Source: Bacteroidota bacterium | GTDB taxonomy: Bacteria; Bacteroidota; Ignavibacteria; Ignavibacteriales; Melioribacteraceae | Length of the DNA stretch: 50,196 bases | Direction of reading: 5' to 3' | NCBI GenBank assembly: GCA_018818165.1 | Contig: JAHISP010000003.1 | Coordinates: 1-50,196, forward strand | Part shown: in pieces, positions 36,511 through 45,292 of the stretch | How positions within the stretch are numbered: position 1 is the stretch's first letter | Layout of the letters: each line of letters opens with the position of its first letter | Position numbers and translations under genes: made by a program | The notes under the pieces: model-generated | What the model was told of the DNA's origin: nothing | The model's input: the letters and a program-made list of their open reading frames with translations, nothing else | Database searches by the model: none

Positions 36511-38835
36511 TTATTTTTTCTTTTTAGATTTAACATTAAAAGCTGTTACCATTTCTTTAACTTTTTCATACGTTAATTCTTCAATATTTACATCTTTCTC
36601 GAGTGGAATATTTTTCTTGCCAGCCCGCAAATATGGTCTTCTCCATCTTCCAATAACAATTTTAAGCTCTGAGTCCTCTGGAAAACTTTTAAGAGTATTA
36701 TCAATATCTTTTTCGCGTTTTACTTTTATTACTTCAATTGCTTCAGAAATCTCAATTGTGTATGGGTCATAATTTTTATTCAGTGAAAAAAAGTTAGAAT
36801 CGTGACGAATGTAAGGACCAAACCGCCCAATTGCTGCAACAACTTCTTTATCTTCAAATTCACCAATTGTTCGTGGAAGTTTAAATAATTCTAGAGCATC
36901 TTCTAAACTAATTTGAGCCATTTTTTGGGTAGCTCTTAACCCAGCATAAATTGGTTTAGCTTCTGCATCATTTAAATCAGTAATCTGAGCGACAGGACCA
37001 AACTTAGCCATTCTAACCGAAACTTGATGCCCCGAAACTGGATCAGTTCCAAGTATTCTTTCTCCAGAAACTCTATCTGCATTTTCAGTTGTATGTTCAA
37101 CTTTTTCATGAAATGGAAAATAGAATTCATTTAGCATATCAGTCCATTCCATTTTACCAGAAGCAATATCATCCAATTCTTCTTCAAAATGCGCAGTAAA
37201 TTGGAAATTCATAATATCGGGGAAATTTTGCATTAAAAAATCATTAACCAACATCGCTATATCTGTAGGAAATAATTTGCCTTTATCCGCACCAGTAATT
37301 TCGCTTTTTTCTTCAACAACTATTTCTTTTTGTGGTTCAATTGATAAAACTTGGAAATTTCTTTTTTTGCCTTCACGTTCATCTTTGTTTACATATCCCC
37401 TTTTTTGAATTGTACTAATTGTAGGAGCGTAAGTTGACGGACGTCCAATTCCAAGTTCTTCCAATTTTTTTACAAGACTGGCTTCAGAATATCTTGCAGA
37501 AGGTCTTGTAAAACTTTCTGTTGCAGTAATTTTTTCATATTCTAATTTTTCACCCTCATAAAGTGGCGGAAGTAATGTTGAATCATCGTTATCTTTATTT
37601 TCATCTTCGCTTGATTCAAGATAAACTTTTAGAAATCCATCAAATTTAATTACCTCACCTTTTGCTGTGAATTTTTCACTGCTTTTTGATATGCTAACTT
37701 TAACAATAGTTCTTTCAATTTGAGCATCGCTCATTTGAGAAGCAATTGCTCGTTTCCAAATTAGTTCATAAAGCTTTTGTTCATCAGCGGTTCCAGAAAC
37801 TGTTGGGTTCTGAAAATATGATGGTCTAATAGCTTCGTGCGCTTCTTGAGCAGATGCTGATTTTGTTTTGTATTTTCTAGTTTGAGAATAGTTCTTACCA
37901 AAACTTTCACTTATTACATTTTCTGCATTACTTAAAGATTCTTCAGACATATTAACCGAGTCGGTTCTCATATACGATATTTTACCGGCTTCATACAATT
38001 TTTGAGCAACCATCATAGTTTTTAGTACAGAAAACCCAAGTTTTCTGCTAGCTTCTTGCTGCAATGTGGAAGTAGTAAAAGGTGCAGATGGTGATTTAGA
38101 AACAGCTTTTTTCTCCAGTGATTCAATATTAAATGTTGAAGTTTGGCAAATTTTTAGAAACTCCTTTGCGTCCTTAATATTTGCAAATCTTTTTGGTAAT
38201 TCAGCTTTAAGTTTCCATTTTTTCCCATCTTTATCCACAACAATAAAATCGGCAATAACCCTAAAGAAATTTTCAACTTTAAAATTCTCTATTTCTCTTT
38301 CTCTATCAACAATTAATCTTACGGCAACCGATTGAACACGTCCGGCAGACAGTGATGGCTTAACTTTTCTCCATAATACGGGCGAAAGTTCAAACCCAAC
38401 TAATCTATCAAGAATTCTCCTAGCCTGCTGAGCGTTAACAATATTAATGTCAATAATTCTTGGGTTTTCAACTGCATGAAGAATTGCATTTTTAGTAATT
38501 TCATTAAATACAATTCTTCTAATATTTTCATCTTTTAAACCTAAGGCTTCTTTTAAATGCCATGAAATTGCTTCTCCTTCACGGTCCTCGTCAGTGGCAA
38601 GCCAAACCACTTTTGATTTTTTGACCATTTTTTTTAGTTCAGATACAACTTTTTTCTTCTCATCAGGTATTATATATGTTGGTTTAAATTTATTTTCAAT
38701 ATCAATACCACTGTTTTTCTTTTCTAAATCGCGAATGTGACCATAACTAGATGTTACAATAAAATCTTTTCCTAAAAAACCTTCAATCGTCTTTGCTTTC
38801 GCTGGAGATTCCACAATTACTAAATTTTCAGACAT
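36511..38835 (-). CDS. topA: DNA topoisomerase I
   Basis: 774 residues. Type IA topoisomerase that relaxes negative supercoils. The Toprim domain starts the protein (VIVESPAKAKTIEGFLG; acidic triad in ATDEDREGEAISWH), and the catalytic Tyr288 is in ISYMRTDSVNMSEE. QQARRILDRLVGFELSPVLW and RVQSVAVRLIVDREREI are conserved. After about residue 590 the protein has repeated topoisomerase C-terminal domains (RFGPYIRH, VVAAIGRF) and a Lys-rich tail, with no Cys4 zinc fingers, a form I know from Bacteroidota. It is divergent from pyrE with 160 bases between the starts and overlapping candidate promoters. Confidence 0.97.
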   Translation of the reverse strand: MSENLVIVESPAKAKTIEGFLGKDFIVTSSYGHIRDLEKKNSGIDIENKFKPTYIIPDEKKKVVSELKKMVKKSKVVWLATDEDREGEAISWHLKEALGLKDENIRRIVFNEITKNAILHAVENPRIIDINIVNAQQARRILDRLVGFELSPVLWRKVKPSLSAGRVQSVAVRLIVDREREIENFKVENFFRVIADFIVVDKDGKKWKLKAELPKRFANIKDAKEFLKICQTSTFNIESLEKKAVSKSPSAPFTTSTLQQEASRKLGFSVLKTMMVAQKLYEAGKISYMRTDSVNMSEESLSNAENVISESFGKNYSQTRKYKTKSASAQEAHEAIRPSYFQNPTVSGTADEQKLYELIWKRAIASQMSDAQIERTIVKVSISKSSEKFTAKGEVIKFDGFLKVYLESSEDENKDNDDSTLLPPLYEGEKLEYEKITATESFTRPSARYSEASLVKKLEELGIGRPSTYAPTISTIQKRGYVNKDEREGKKRNFQVLSIEPQKEIVVEEKSEITGADKGKLFPTDIAMLVNDFLMQNFPDIMNFQFTAHFEEELDDIASGKMEWTDMLNEFYFPFHEKVEHTTENADRVSGERILGTDPVSGHQVSVRMAKFGPVAQITDLNDAEAKPIYAGLRATQKMAQISLEDALELFKLPRTIGEFEDKEVVAAIGRFGPYIRHDSNFFSLNKNYDPYTIEISEAIEVIKVKREKDIDNTLKSFPEDSELKIVIGRWRRPYLRAGKKNIPLEKDVNIEELTYEKVKEMVTAFNVKSKKKK

Positions 38836-38931
38836 ATTTTCTCACGTACTCCATTTTAATTTATTCCATTTTTGATATGAAAATAAATTTAATATTTTTA
38901 ATTACTATTTTTTTCTTAAAATATAGAAGGG

Positions 38932-38964
38932 CAAAGTTAACGGATTATTTCGTATTTTTGCAAA
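38932..38964 (-). promoter_or_regulatory. Candidate Bacteroidetes-type promoter of topA
   Basis: On the minus strand TTTG (38961-38964), 21 bases, then TAACTTTG (38932-38939), a full TAnnTTTG match. The predicted leader is about 90 bases. It overlaps the pyrE minus-7 element on the other strand. Confidence 0.5.
38953..38960 (+). promoter_or_regulatory. Minus-7 element (TAnnTTTG) of pyrE
   Basis: TATTTTTG, 36 bases before the pyrE ATG; the same eight bases form the minus-7 element of typA. No clear TTG is present at 19-21 bases upstream, so the promoter is only half supported. Confidence 0.4.
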
Positions 38965-38995
38965 TTATAATAATTATTTTAAAAATAGAGGAAAT

Positions 38996-39526
38996 ATGAA
39001 GAGAGAAGAATTAGGTAAAAAAATTTACGATATTGCCCATATTACTGGCGAATTTTTGTTAAGATCAGGTAAAATTTCAAATGAGTATTTTGATAAATAT
39101 AAATTTGAATCGCGACCTGAAATATTAGAACCAATTGCAGAACACATGATGGAATTAATTCCGGAAGGTACAGAAATTCTAGCAGGTTTAGAAATGGGAG
39201 GAATTCCCCTATCGTCTGCTATTTCGTTAAAAACTGGCAAACCTTCTATTTTTGTTCGAAAAAAAGCAAAAGAATATGGCACTAGAAAATTAGCTGAAGG
39301 AATTGATTTTGCAGGTAAAAACATCTGTGTAATTGAAGATGTTGTAACAACTGGTGGACAAATAATTGAAAGTGTAAAAGAATTGAGAGATTTAGGAGCA
39401 AATATTGACTCGGTATTATGTGTAATAGTGCGTGAGGAAAAGGCATTTGAGAATTTAAAATCCGCTGGTTTAACCCTTATTCCTCTTTTTGAAATGAATG
39501 AATTAAAAATTCTAGCTCAAATTTAA
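38996..39526 (+). CDS. pyrE: Orotate phosphoribosyltransferase
   Basis: 176 residues, at the short end for the family. It joins orotate and PRPP to give orotidine 5'-phosphate in pyrimidine synthesis. The PRPP-binding signature reads ICVIEDVVTTGGQIIES; the segments GKISNEYFDKYKFESRPEIL, GLEMGGIPLSSAISLKTGKPSIFVRKKAKEYG and LAEGIDFAGK are in family order. An AGAGGA ribosome site precedes the ATG. The next gene's ATG follows its stop directly, so it heads a short operon with a TPR protein. Confidence 0.92.
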   Translation: MKREELGKKIYDIAHITGEFLLRSGKISNEYFDKYKFESRPEILEPIAEHMMELIPEGTEILAGLEMGGIPLSSAISLKTGKPSIFVRKKAKEYGTRKLAEGIDFAGKNICVIEDVVTTGGQIIESVKELRDLGANIDSVLCVIVREEKAFENLKSAGLTLIPLFEMNELKILAQI

Positions 39527-39847
39527 ATGGAAACAATAGACAACAATATTAGAGTATTAAAAGAGCTTATTAAGAATAAGGATTATGCTGGAGCAAGAAT
39601 AATAGCAGAGAAACTTGTGCGTATTCATTCTGCTCATGCAGAAATTAATTATTTAATGGGTTATATATATGATAAATTAAATTTAATAAATAGAGCAGAA
39701 GAATTTTTACACAATGCACTTAATCTTGATCCAATTCATTATGATGCTCTTGTTGAGTTATCACTTTTTCATGAGAAAAATGGTGATAGAGAAAAAGCTG
39801 CTATTTATAGAGAACGTTCATTTCGTGTAGCAAATAAAATTAATTAA
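39527..39847 (+). CDS. Small TPR-repeat protein
   Basis: 106 residues without a signal peptide. Two to three tetratricopeptide repeats are visible, best seen in HAEINYLMGYIYDKLNLINR-AEEFLHNALNLDPIHYDALV and ELSLFHEKNGDREKAAIYRE. Such repeats mediate protein contacts; the partner is unknown. The ATG directly follows the pyrE stop, which makes it translationally coupled to pyrE. No enzyme domain. Confidence 0.8.
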   Translation: METIDNNIRVLKELIKNKDYAGARIIAEKLVRIHSAHAEINYLMGYIYDKLNLINRAEEFLHNALNLDPIHYDALVELSLFHEKNGDREKAAIYRERSFRVANKIN

Positions 39848-39860
39848 TATTTTGGTGATT

Positions 39861-39893
39861 AAATAATTGATAAATAATTGATAAATAATTGAT
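39861..39893. repeat. Three tandem copies of an 11-bp unit before the lipoprotein start
   Basis: AAATAATTGAT is repeated three times without mismatch (39861-39871, 39872-39882, 39883-39893). The third copy contains the TTG start of the following gene, and the nearest ribosome-site-like GGTG is about 32 bases before that start. Confidence 0.85.
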
Positions 39894-40698
39894 AAATAAA
39901 GTAATAATATTTTTAATAATAATCGCATTTATTGGATGCAAAGAAGATAAACAGAATGAAATATTTTCTGATTCAGATTCAGTTAAATCAATTAACTTTG
40001 ATGATAATCAGATTAGATATTATGAAAAGGTGTACTTTAAATCGTATGGCAATTCTCTAGACTCAAACGATTATGCCGAGGTAAAAATTGAGTATCCAGA
40101 AATTATTACTGCACGAGCTTCCTACGATTCGATTAATAATTATATAAATAATCAAATTCTGAACTTTCCCTTAAACGAAGAGACTTATAATAATATTGAC
40201 GAAATAGCCGATTCTTTATTTTCCAGCTACATTGATGTTCAAAAAGAATTTGCTGATTATCAGACAAAGTGGTTTATTAATTCTAATATAAAAATTTTGG
40301 GAATATTTAAAAATATTATATCCTTTAAGACAGAAGAGGCAATGTTCGTTGGTGGTGCAAATAGTTTCTATAATGTTATTTATTCAAATTTTGATATATC
40401 TACAGGCAAAATTATTTATTTTGAAGATGTAGTTAATACAGATAATTTAGAAGAATTAGAAAGTATTGGCAAAAAAATATTTTACAACATTAGAAACATT
40501 CCAGAAAGTAAATCTCTAGAAAATGCAGGATATTGGTTTGAAAATAAATCGTTTGAACTAAACGACAACTTTGCAATTACTGATTCTGGATTGATATTTT
40601 TCTATAATCTGTATGAGATTGCTTCCCGAGCTGAAGGAACTACTGAATTATTTCTTCCAAAAGAAAAAATTATTGGATTAACTAATATTTATGAATAG
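39889..40698 (+). CDS. Lipoprotein of the DUF3298/RsiV-like type
   Basis: 269 residues. A lipobox at the end of a short hydrophobic signal (IIIAFIGCKED) marks it as a lipoprotein. The mature part resembles proteins with DUF4163/DUF3298 domains: EVKIEYPEII, then ADYQTKWFINSNIKILGIFKN, GGANSFYNVIYSNFDISTGKII and FAITDSGLIFFYNLYEIASRAEGTTELFLP. Function in the envelope is unknown. The start must be the TTG at 39889, since a stop codon directly precedes it in frame and no ATG occurs before the lipobox. The ribosome site is distant, because a tandem 11-bp repeat lies between. The next gene follows by eight bases. Confidence 0.75.
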   Translation: MINKVIIFLIIIAFIGCKEDKQNEIFSDSDSVKSINFDDNQIRYYEKVYFKSYGNSLDSNDYAEVKIEYPEIITARASYDSINNYINNQILNFPLNEETYNNIDEIADSLFSSYIDVQKEFADYQTKWFINSNIKILGIFKNIISFKTEEAMFVGGANSFYNVIYSNFDISTGKIIYFEDVVNTDNLEELESIGKKIFYNIRNIPESKSLENAGYWFENKSFELNDNFAITDSGLIFFYNLYEIASRAEGTTELFLPKEKIIGLTNIYE

Positions 40699-40706
40699 GA
40701 ACTAGA

Positions 40707-41153
40707 GTGCCAAGAAATCCTAAAGATTATTATCCACCAATGAATAGTGCAGAACATATACTTAATCAAACAATGATTAGAATGTTCAATACGGAGAGAT
40801 CATTTTCTAATCATATTGAAAGGAAAAAATCTAAATGCGATTATCATTTTAATCGAAATTTGTTAGATGAAGAATTGCAAAATCTTGAGAATGAGATAAA
40901 TTTAATAATTAATCAACATTTGGATGTTACTGAATCGACCATTGAAATTGAAAAAGCTAAAATAAAATTTAATTTAGATAGGTTGCCTGAAAATCATGAT
41001 AATGAAATTAGAGTTATAAATATTGGCAATTATGATTCTTGTCCATGTTCTGGTGAGCATGTTAACAATACAAAAGAAATAGGAAAGGTTAAAATTTTAT
41101 CTTCTTCCTTCGAAAATGGTGTATTAAGAATAAGATTTAAATTACTAGACTAA
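40707..41153 (+). CDS. AlaX-like stand-alone tRNA-editing (SAD) domain protein
   Basis: 148 residues. The start is GTG with AGGA six bases upstream. The N-terminal NSAEHILNQTMIRMF corresponds to the HxxxH metal motif of the AlaRS/ThrRS second additional domain, with Asn in place of the first His. The C-terminal block IGNYDSCPCSGEHVNNTKEIGKVKI carries the matching Cys-x(3)-His motif (CSGEH) and the family's ThrEIG-like segment; the final FENGVLRIRFKLLD is also typical. Such free domains hydrolyse mischarged aminoacyl-tRNA; the charge edited here is unknown. It lies eight bases after a lipoprotein gene. Confidence 0.75.
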   Translation: MPRNPKDYYPPMNSAEHILNQTMIRMFNTERSFSNHIERKKSKCDYHFNRNLLDEELQNLENEINLIINQHLDVTESTIEIEKAKIKFNLDRLPENHDNEIRVINIGNYDSCPCSGEHVNNTKEIGKVKILSSSFENGVLRIRFKLLD

Positions 41154-41203
41154 ATAATACTTAGGTAATTGATTTATTGCTTTAACTTTATTTAATAAAT
41201 AAT

Positions 41204-41211
41204 TATGTTTG
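41204..41211 (+). promoter_or_regulatory. Minus-7 element (TAnnTTTG) of the multi-receiver protein
   Basis: TATGTTTG matches the consensus; TTTA lies 19 bases upstream at 41181-41184. The element covers the alternative TTG codon at 41209, so transcription would begin after it, arguing for the ATG at 41260 as start. Confidence 0.45.
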
Positions 41212-41259
41212 AATAATAATTTAACTTTATACAAAGAATATATAAATAGAAGAAAACTT

Positions 41260-43626
41260 ATGGCAAACAACTCAAAAATTGAAACTCTTAATTTGTTTAA
41301 TCAGTTACTAACTTCTGCTATTTCTGGTGCAACAGATTTTCCAGATAATTTATGTAACTATATTACAAATGAATTTGATTTTCAAGCGATAATTATATTT
41401 GAGCATATTGAATCCAAAGGATTAAAAGTATTTGGGAAATCACTAAATGCAAGAAAAAATTATCTTCATGGTTCAGAATTTACATGTTCTCATTGTAAAT
41501 TAAATAACGATGTGAACGATTTTTCGATGCATCATGATTCAAATTGTGAGTTGCAAATTTCGGAATTTGTAATTTATGAGAGTTGTGCAAGTTTTAATAT
41601 TCAACTTGGTAAAAGAGGTTTTTTGAAAGTTGCAAAGAAAACTCCTTTTACTCAAATTGATTCCGACACATTAAGGAGTGCTTCAAAATACATTGCTACT
41701 TTAATAAAAATGTGGGATATAGCATCTGGAAAATCAACCAAAGTTAGTGAAAAATCGCTTGGAACTTTATTTTTAGAAGTAACTAATGAACTACGGACAT
41801 ATGCAAACTCAATACTTGGTTCAACATCCATTTTAGCCGAAGATAATTTATCAGTTTCGCAGACAGAATATGTTACTACAATTAAAAAGAATGCACAATC
41901 TCTTGTAACAAATCTTAAAGACTCAATTGATATAGCAAAACTTGAAGAAGATGCTCCAAATTATTCCAAAAATATTAATCTTACAACATTAATTGAACAA
42001 GTGGTTGATGGAATAAGGGGTAAATCTGCGCATTCATTATTAACAATAAATTTTAATATTGATTCAAATGTTCCTTCTGAGGTGAATCTAGACGATATAC
42101 GTTTAAAATATATTCTAAACTCTCTTCTTTACTTTTTGATAGTTTCATCAAATGATAAATCTGCTTCTTTAAAAGTTACTTCACTTTCTGATGATAAACT
42201 TCAATTTATAATTCAAAATAGTAACTCGCAATTGGATAAAGATATTTTGAAATCAATTTTTGATCCTTTTGTTGTTTCTAAAAAACTAGCATTAGTTGAA
42301 AATGGTTTTACTGGACTTAGTTTAACTCTAGCTCAAAGATATATTTCATCGCTAAATGGTGAAATAAATGCTAAACATAATTCCTATGATGGAATTACTT
42401 TTAATTTTACATTAAAAGCAGATCAGCATAAAGCACCAAGTCAAATTGATTTTTCTAAGCTTCCAAAACCAACTAAAGAGAGAAATAGCATTTTAGTTGT
42501 TGAGGATGATTATGCTACATCAAAACTTTTGAGCAATTACTTAAATAAATGGGGTTATACTCCAACTATTGTAAACACTGGCGAACAAACCTTATCGCAA
42601 ATTAGTAAGGAGAAATTTCTAGCTGTAATTCTTGATATTGAAATACCTTCTGTAAATGGATTGGAATTACTAAAGAAAATTCGTGAACATAAAAACGCTA
42701 AAAATGTGCCGGTAATTGTCTGTTCTGTTGAACCAGATGAACAAAAAGCATATTTAATGGGTGCTGTAGAATATTTTGTAAAACCAATAAATTACAACTA
42801 TTTGGTTGAAGTTCTAACAAGTTATAAATTAAGAAAAAATTCCAATATTCTGTGTATTGATGATGACATTCCTACTCTTAACCTTGTTAAGCAAGCAATT
42901 GAAACTGCAGGTTTTATTGCCATTGCTGAAAGTGTTTCTGCAAATGTTATGGATAGAATTAAAGATCTGCAAATTGATTTGGCTATTGTTGACCTTGATA
43001 TGCCACCTCCAAATGGATTTGAATTAATTAAATTGATTAAATCTGATCCAAAATTTACAAAACTTCCTATCATAATTTACACCGGCAAAGAGAATTTTGA
43101 TGAAGACTTAAAAAGCATTGATGGACTTTTTGAAGACCTATTAAGTAAAAAAAGTGTAAACATTGAGGATCTTTCTGATACAATTAGCTCAATGTTAAAT
43201 AGATATGAAGAACCAACACCTTTTGAAGAAGTTATTGAAAAATCTGATGATGAAATTAAAATATTATTTGCTGAGGATTATAAACATTCACAAATTATTG
43301 TAACTCGCCTACTTAAGAAAAATGGTTTCGAAAATGTTGTAGTTGTTGATAATGGCGAAGAGGCTCTGAATAATGCAAAAATTGACCAGTTCGATTTAAT
43401 TCTTATGGACATGCAAATGCCAATAATGAATGGATTTGAAGCAACCTCTCATATTCGTGAACTTTCTAATTACCAAGATACTCCAATAATTGCGCTAACA
43501 GCATTTGCAATGAAAGGCGATAGAGAAAAATGTCTTGATGCTGGTGCAACAGATTATATTCCAAAACCAATTGATAGCAAAGAGTTTATTGAAAAAGTAA
43601 AATATTATTTGAACGCAACTAAATAG
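41260..43626 (+). CDS. Histidine-kinase-like pseudokinase with three receiver domains
   Basis: 788 residues from the ATG at 41260; an in-frame TTG at 41209 falls in a promoter-like element and is rejected. Order: N-terminal GAF-like domain (about 5-150) with a Cys/His group (TCSHCKL, MHHDSNC); a HisKA-like helical pair (about 168-235) in which the phospho-His position reads TNELRTY, Asn176; an ATPase-like domain (about 245-400) whose N box (ILNSLLYFLI) and G1 box (IIQNSNSQLD) are eroded and only GFTGLSL recalls G2; then three receivers. Their phospho-acceptor Asp residues are in VILDIEIPS, AIVDLDMPP and ILMDMQMPI; the second has a degenerate C-terminal half. Cytosolic. A clear terminator follows. 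Confidence 0.88.
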   Translation: MANNSKIETLNLFNQLLTSAISGATDFPDNLCNYITNEFDFQAIIIFEHIESKGLKVFGKSLNARKNYLHGSEFTCSHCKLNNDVNDFSMHHDSNCELQISEFVIYESCASFNIQLGKRGFLKVAKKTPFTQIDSDTLRSASKYIATLIKMWDIASGKSTKVSEKSLGTLFLEVTNELRTYANSILGSTSILAEDNLSVSQTEYVTTIKKNAQSLVTNLKDSIDIAKLEEDAPNYSKNINLTTLIEQVVDGIRGKSAHSLLTINFNIDSNVPSEVNLDDIRLKYILNSLLYFLIVSSNDKSASLKVTSLSDDKLQFIIQNSNSQLDKDILKSIFDPFVVSKKLALVENGFTGLSLTLAQRYISSLNGEINAKHNSYDGITFNFTLKADQHKAPSQIDFSKLPKPTKERNSILVVEDDYATSKLLSNYLNKWGYTPTIVNTGEQTLSQISKEKFLAVILDIEIPSVNGLELLKKIREHKNAKNVPVIVCSVEPDEQKAYLMGAVEYFVKPINYNYLVEVLTSYKLRKNSNILCIDDDIPTLNLVKQAIETAGFIAIAESVSANVMDRIKDLQIDLAIVDLDMPPPNGFELIKLIKSDPKFTKLPIIIYTGKENFDEDLKSIDGLFEDLLSKKSVNIEDLSDTISSMLNRYEEPTPFEEVIEKSDDEIKILFAEDYKHSQIIVTRLLKKNGFENVVVVDNGEEALNNAKIDQFDLILMDMQMPIMNGFEATSHIRELSNYQDTPIIALTAFAMKGDREKCLDAGATDYIPKPIDSKEFIEKVKYYLNATK

Positions 43627-43632
43627 ATTTTT

Positions 43633-43661
43633 GCAGTGGTTGTATAGTTTACAACCACTGC
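43633..43661 (+). terminator. Intrinsic terminator of the multi-receiver gene
   Basis: GCAGTGGTTGTA (43633-43644) and TACAACCACTGC (43650-43661) form a perfect 12-bp stem with a five-base loop, seven bases after the stop. The T-run is short (ATTATTT), so efficiency may be moderate. Confidence 0.75.
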
Positions 43662-43777
43662 ATTATTTAAAAAACTCTTTAATTAACTCACCAAATATTT
43701 TTCAGTCTCATATTTTATTTTACTAACTTTACAATCTGATTTTTTAGAAAATAAGTTTGTAATAATTTTGAGATAAA

Positions 43778-45256
43778 ATGATTAATAAAACACCCCGAGT
43801 TCGCTTTGCTCCTAGTCCAACTGGATATTTACATGTTGGTGGTTTGCGAACTGCACTTTATAATTATCTTTTTGCAAAAAAAAATGGCGGCAAGTTTATA
43901 CTCCGAATTGAGGATACTGACCAAAATAGATTTGTTGAAGGTGCAGTTGAAAATTTAATTGAGACCCTAAATTGGGTTGGGTTGGAATATGACGAAGGAC
44001 CTAATAAAGAAGGAAATGTTGGTCCATATTTCCAATCGCAAAGATTGGATATTTACAAAAAATATGCTGATCAACTTGTGGAGCAAGACAATGCCTACAG
44101 ATGTTTCTGTTCACCAGAAAGACTGGCGGATTTGAAAGAGCAGCAGCAAAAAGCAAAACTTCCTCAAGCAAAATATGATAAACATTGTCTGCATCTTTCA
44201 AAGGAAGAAATTAAAAATAATATAGATGCAGGTATATCGCATGTTATTCGTTTAAATGTTAAAGCTGGTGAAAGTGTTGTAATAAATGATATTGTTCGCG
44301 ATAGAGTAGAATTTTCACGCGAAGTTATAGACGATCAAATTTTAATTAAAACAGATGGATATCCTACTTACCACATGGCAAATGTTGTTGACGACCATTT
44401 AATGGGCATCACACACGTTATACGTGGCGAGGAATGGTTATCATCAACCCCTAAGCATATTTTGCTTTACAACGCATTTGGATGGGAAATACCAATATTT
44501 GCTCACCTTCCCCTTTTGCTTAATGCCGATAGATCAAAACTTAGCAAGCGTCAAGGAGATGTTGCTGTTGAAGATTACAAATCGAAAGGATATTTGAAAG
44601 AAGCACTAATTAATTTTGTTGCCCTTCTTGGTTGGAGCACTACTGAAAACGATGAATTTTTTAATTTGAACGATTTAATTGAAAAATTCACTTTAGAAAG
44701 AGTTCACAAAGCTGGTGCAATTTTTAATGTTGAAAAACTTGATTGGATTAATGCAGAACATTTGAGAAAACTGGAAAAATCAGCTATTCTTAAAATGCTT
44801 AGAGAAAATCTTGCAGAATCAAAATACAAAGATTTAAATTACACTGATGAATACTTACTCTTGGTTATTGCAGCAATGCTTGAGCGAGTTTCATTTGTAA
44901 AAGATTATATTGATAATTCCCCCTATTTCTTTGAGCGTCCCACTACTTATGATGAAGAAGTAATTAAAAAACGCTGGAAAGAAGATTCTGTTCAATTACT
45001 TGAAAAATATATTATTAAAATTTCGCATTTAGAAAATCCAAAAAAAGAAGATTTTGAAATTGCACTAAAACAAGTAGCCGAAGAAGCAGAATGTGGTGCA
45101 GGAAGAATAATTCATCCACTCCGTGTTGCAACCTCTGGAAGTGGAATTGGACCTGGAGTTTATGATTTGCTTTTCATTCTTGGAAAAGATGAAGTTATTG
45201 CAAGAATTAATAATTCTTTAGAAGTAATTCCAGAAATTAAAGCAAAACTTGGTTAA
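43778..45256 (+). CDS. gltX: Glutamyl-tRNA synthetase
   Basis: 492 residues, class I aminoacyl-tRNA synthetase. The nucleotide-binding HIGH-type motif is SPTGYLHVGGLRTALYN, the KMSKS motif is KLSKRQGD, and LRIEDTDQNR is conserved. A zinc-binding insertion is suggested by YRCFCSPERL and the downstream KHCLHL. The C-terminal half is the all-helical anticodon-binding domain of bacterial GluRS with GRIIHPLRVATSGSGIGPG. It charges tRNA-Glu. A dedicated GlnRS gene follows 132 bases downstream, so GluRS need not misacylate tRNA-Gln here. Confidence 0.97.
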   Translation: MINKTPRVRFAPSPTGYLHVGGLRTALYNYLFAKKNGGKFILRIEDTDQNRFVEGAVENLIETLNWVGLEYDEGPNKEGNVGPYFQSQRLDIYKKYADQLVEQDNAYRCFCSPERLADLKEQQQKAKLPQAKYDKHCLHLSKEEIKNNIDAGISHVIRLNVKAGESVVINDIVRDRVEFSREVIDDQILIKTDGYPTYHMANVVDDHLMGITHVIRGEEWLSSTPKHILLYNAFGWEIPIFAHLPLLLNADRSKLSKRQGDVAVEDYKSKGYLKEALINFVALLGWSTTENDEFFNLNDLIEKFTLERVHKAGAIFNVEKLDWINAEHLRKLEKSAILKMLRENLAESKYKDLNYTDEYLLLVIAAMLERVSFVKDYIDNSPYFFERPTTYDEEVIKKRWKEDSVQLLEKYIIKISHLENPKKEDFEIALKQVAEEAECGAGRIIHPLRVATSGSGIGPGVYDLLFILGKDEVIARINNSLEVIPEIKAKLG

Positions 45257-45292
45257 CAAAAACCAAAATGTTTTTTCAAAATGCAAGTAAGC

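Noticed and set aside
39861-39893. CRISPR-like array
   Set aside because: Three directly adjacent 11-bp units with no spacers; a simple tandem repeat. No CRISPR array was seen anywhere in the window.
41209-41259. TTG start extending the multi-receiver protein by 17 residues
   Set aside because: The TTG lies inside a TAnnTTTG promoter element and has no ribosome site; ATG 41260 gives a conventional start.
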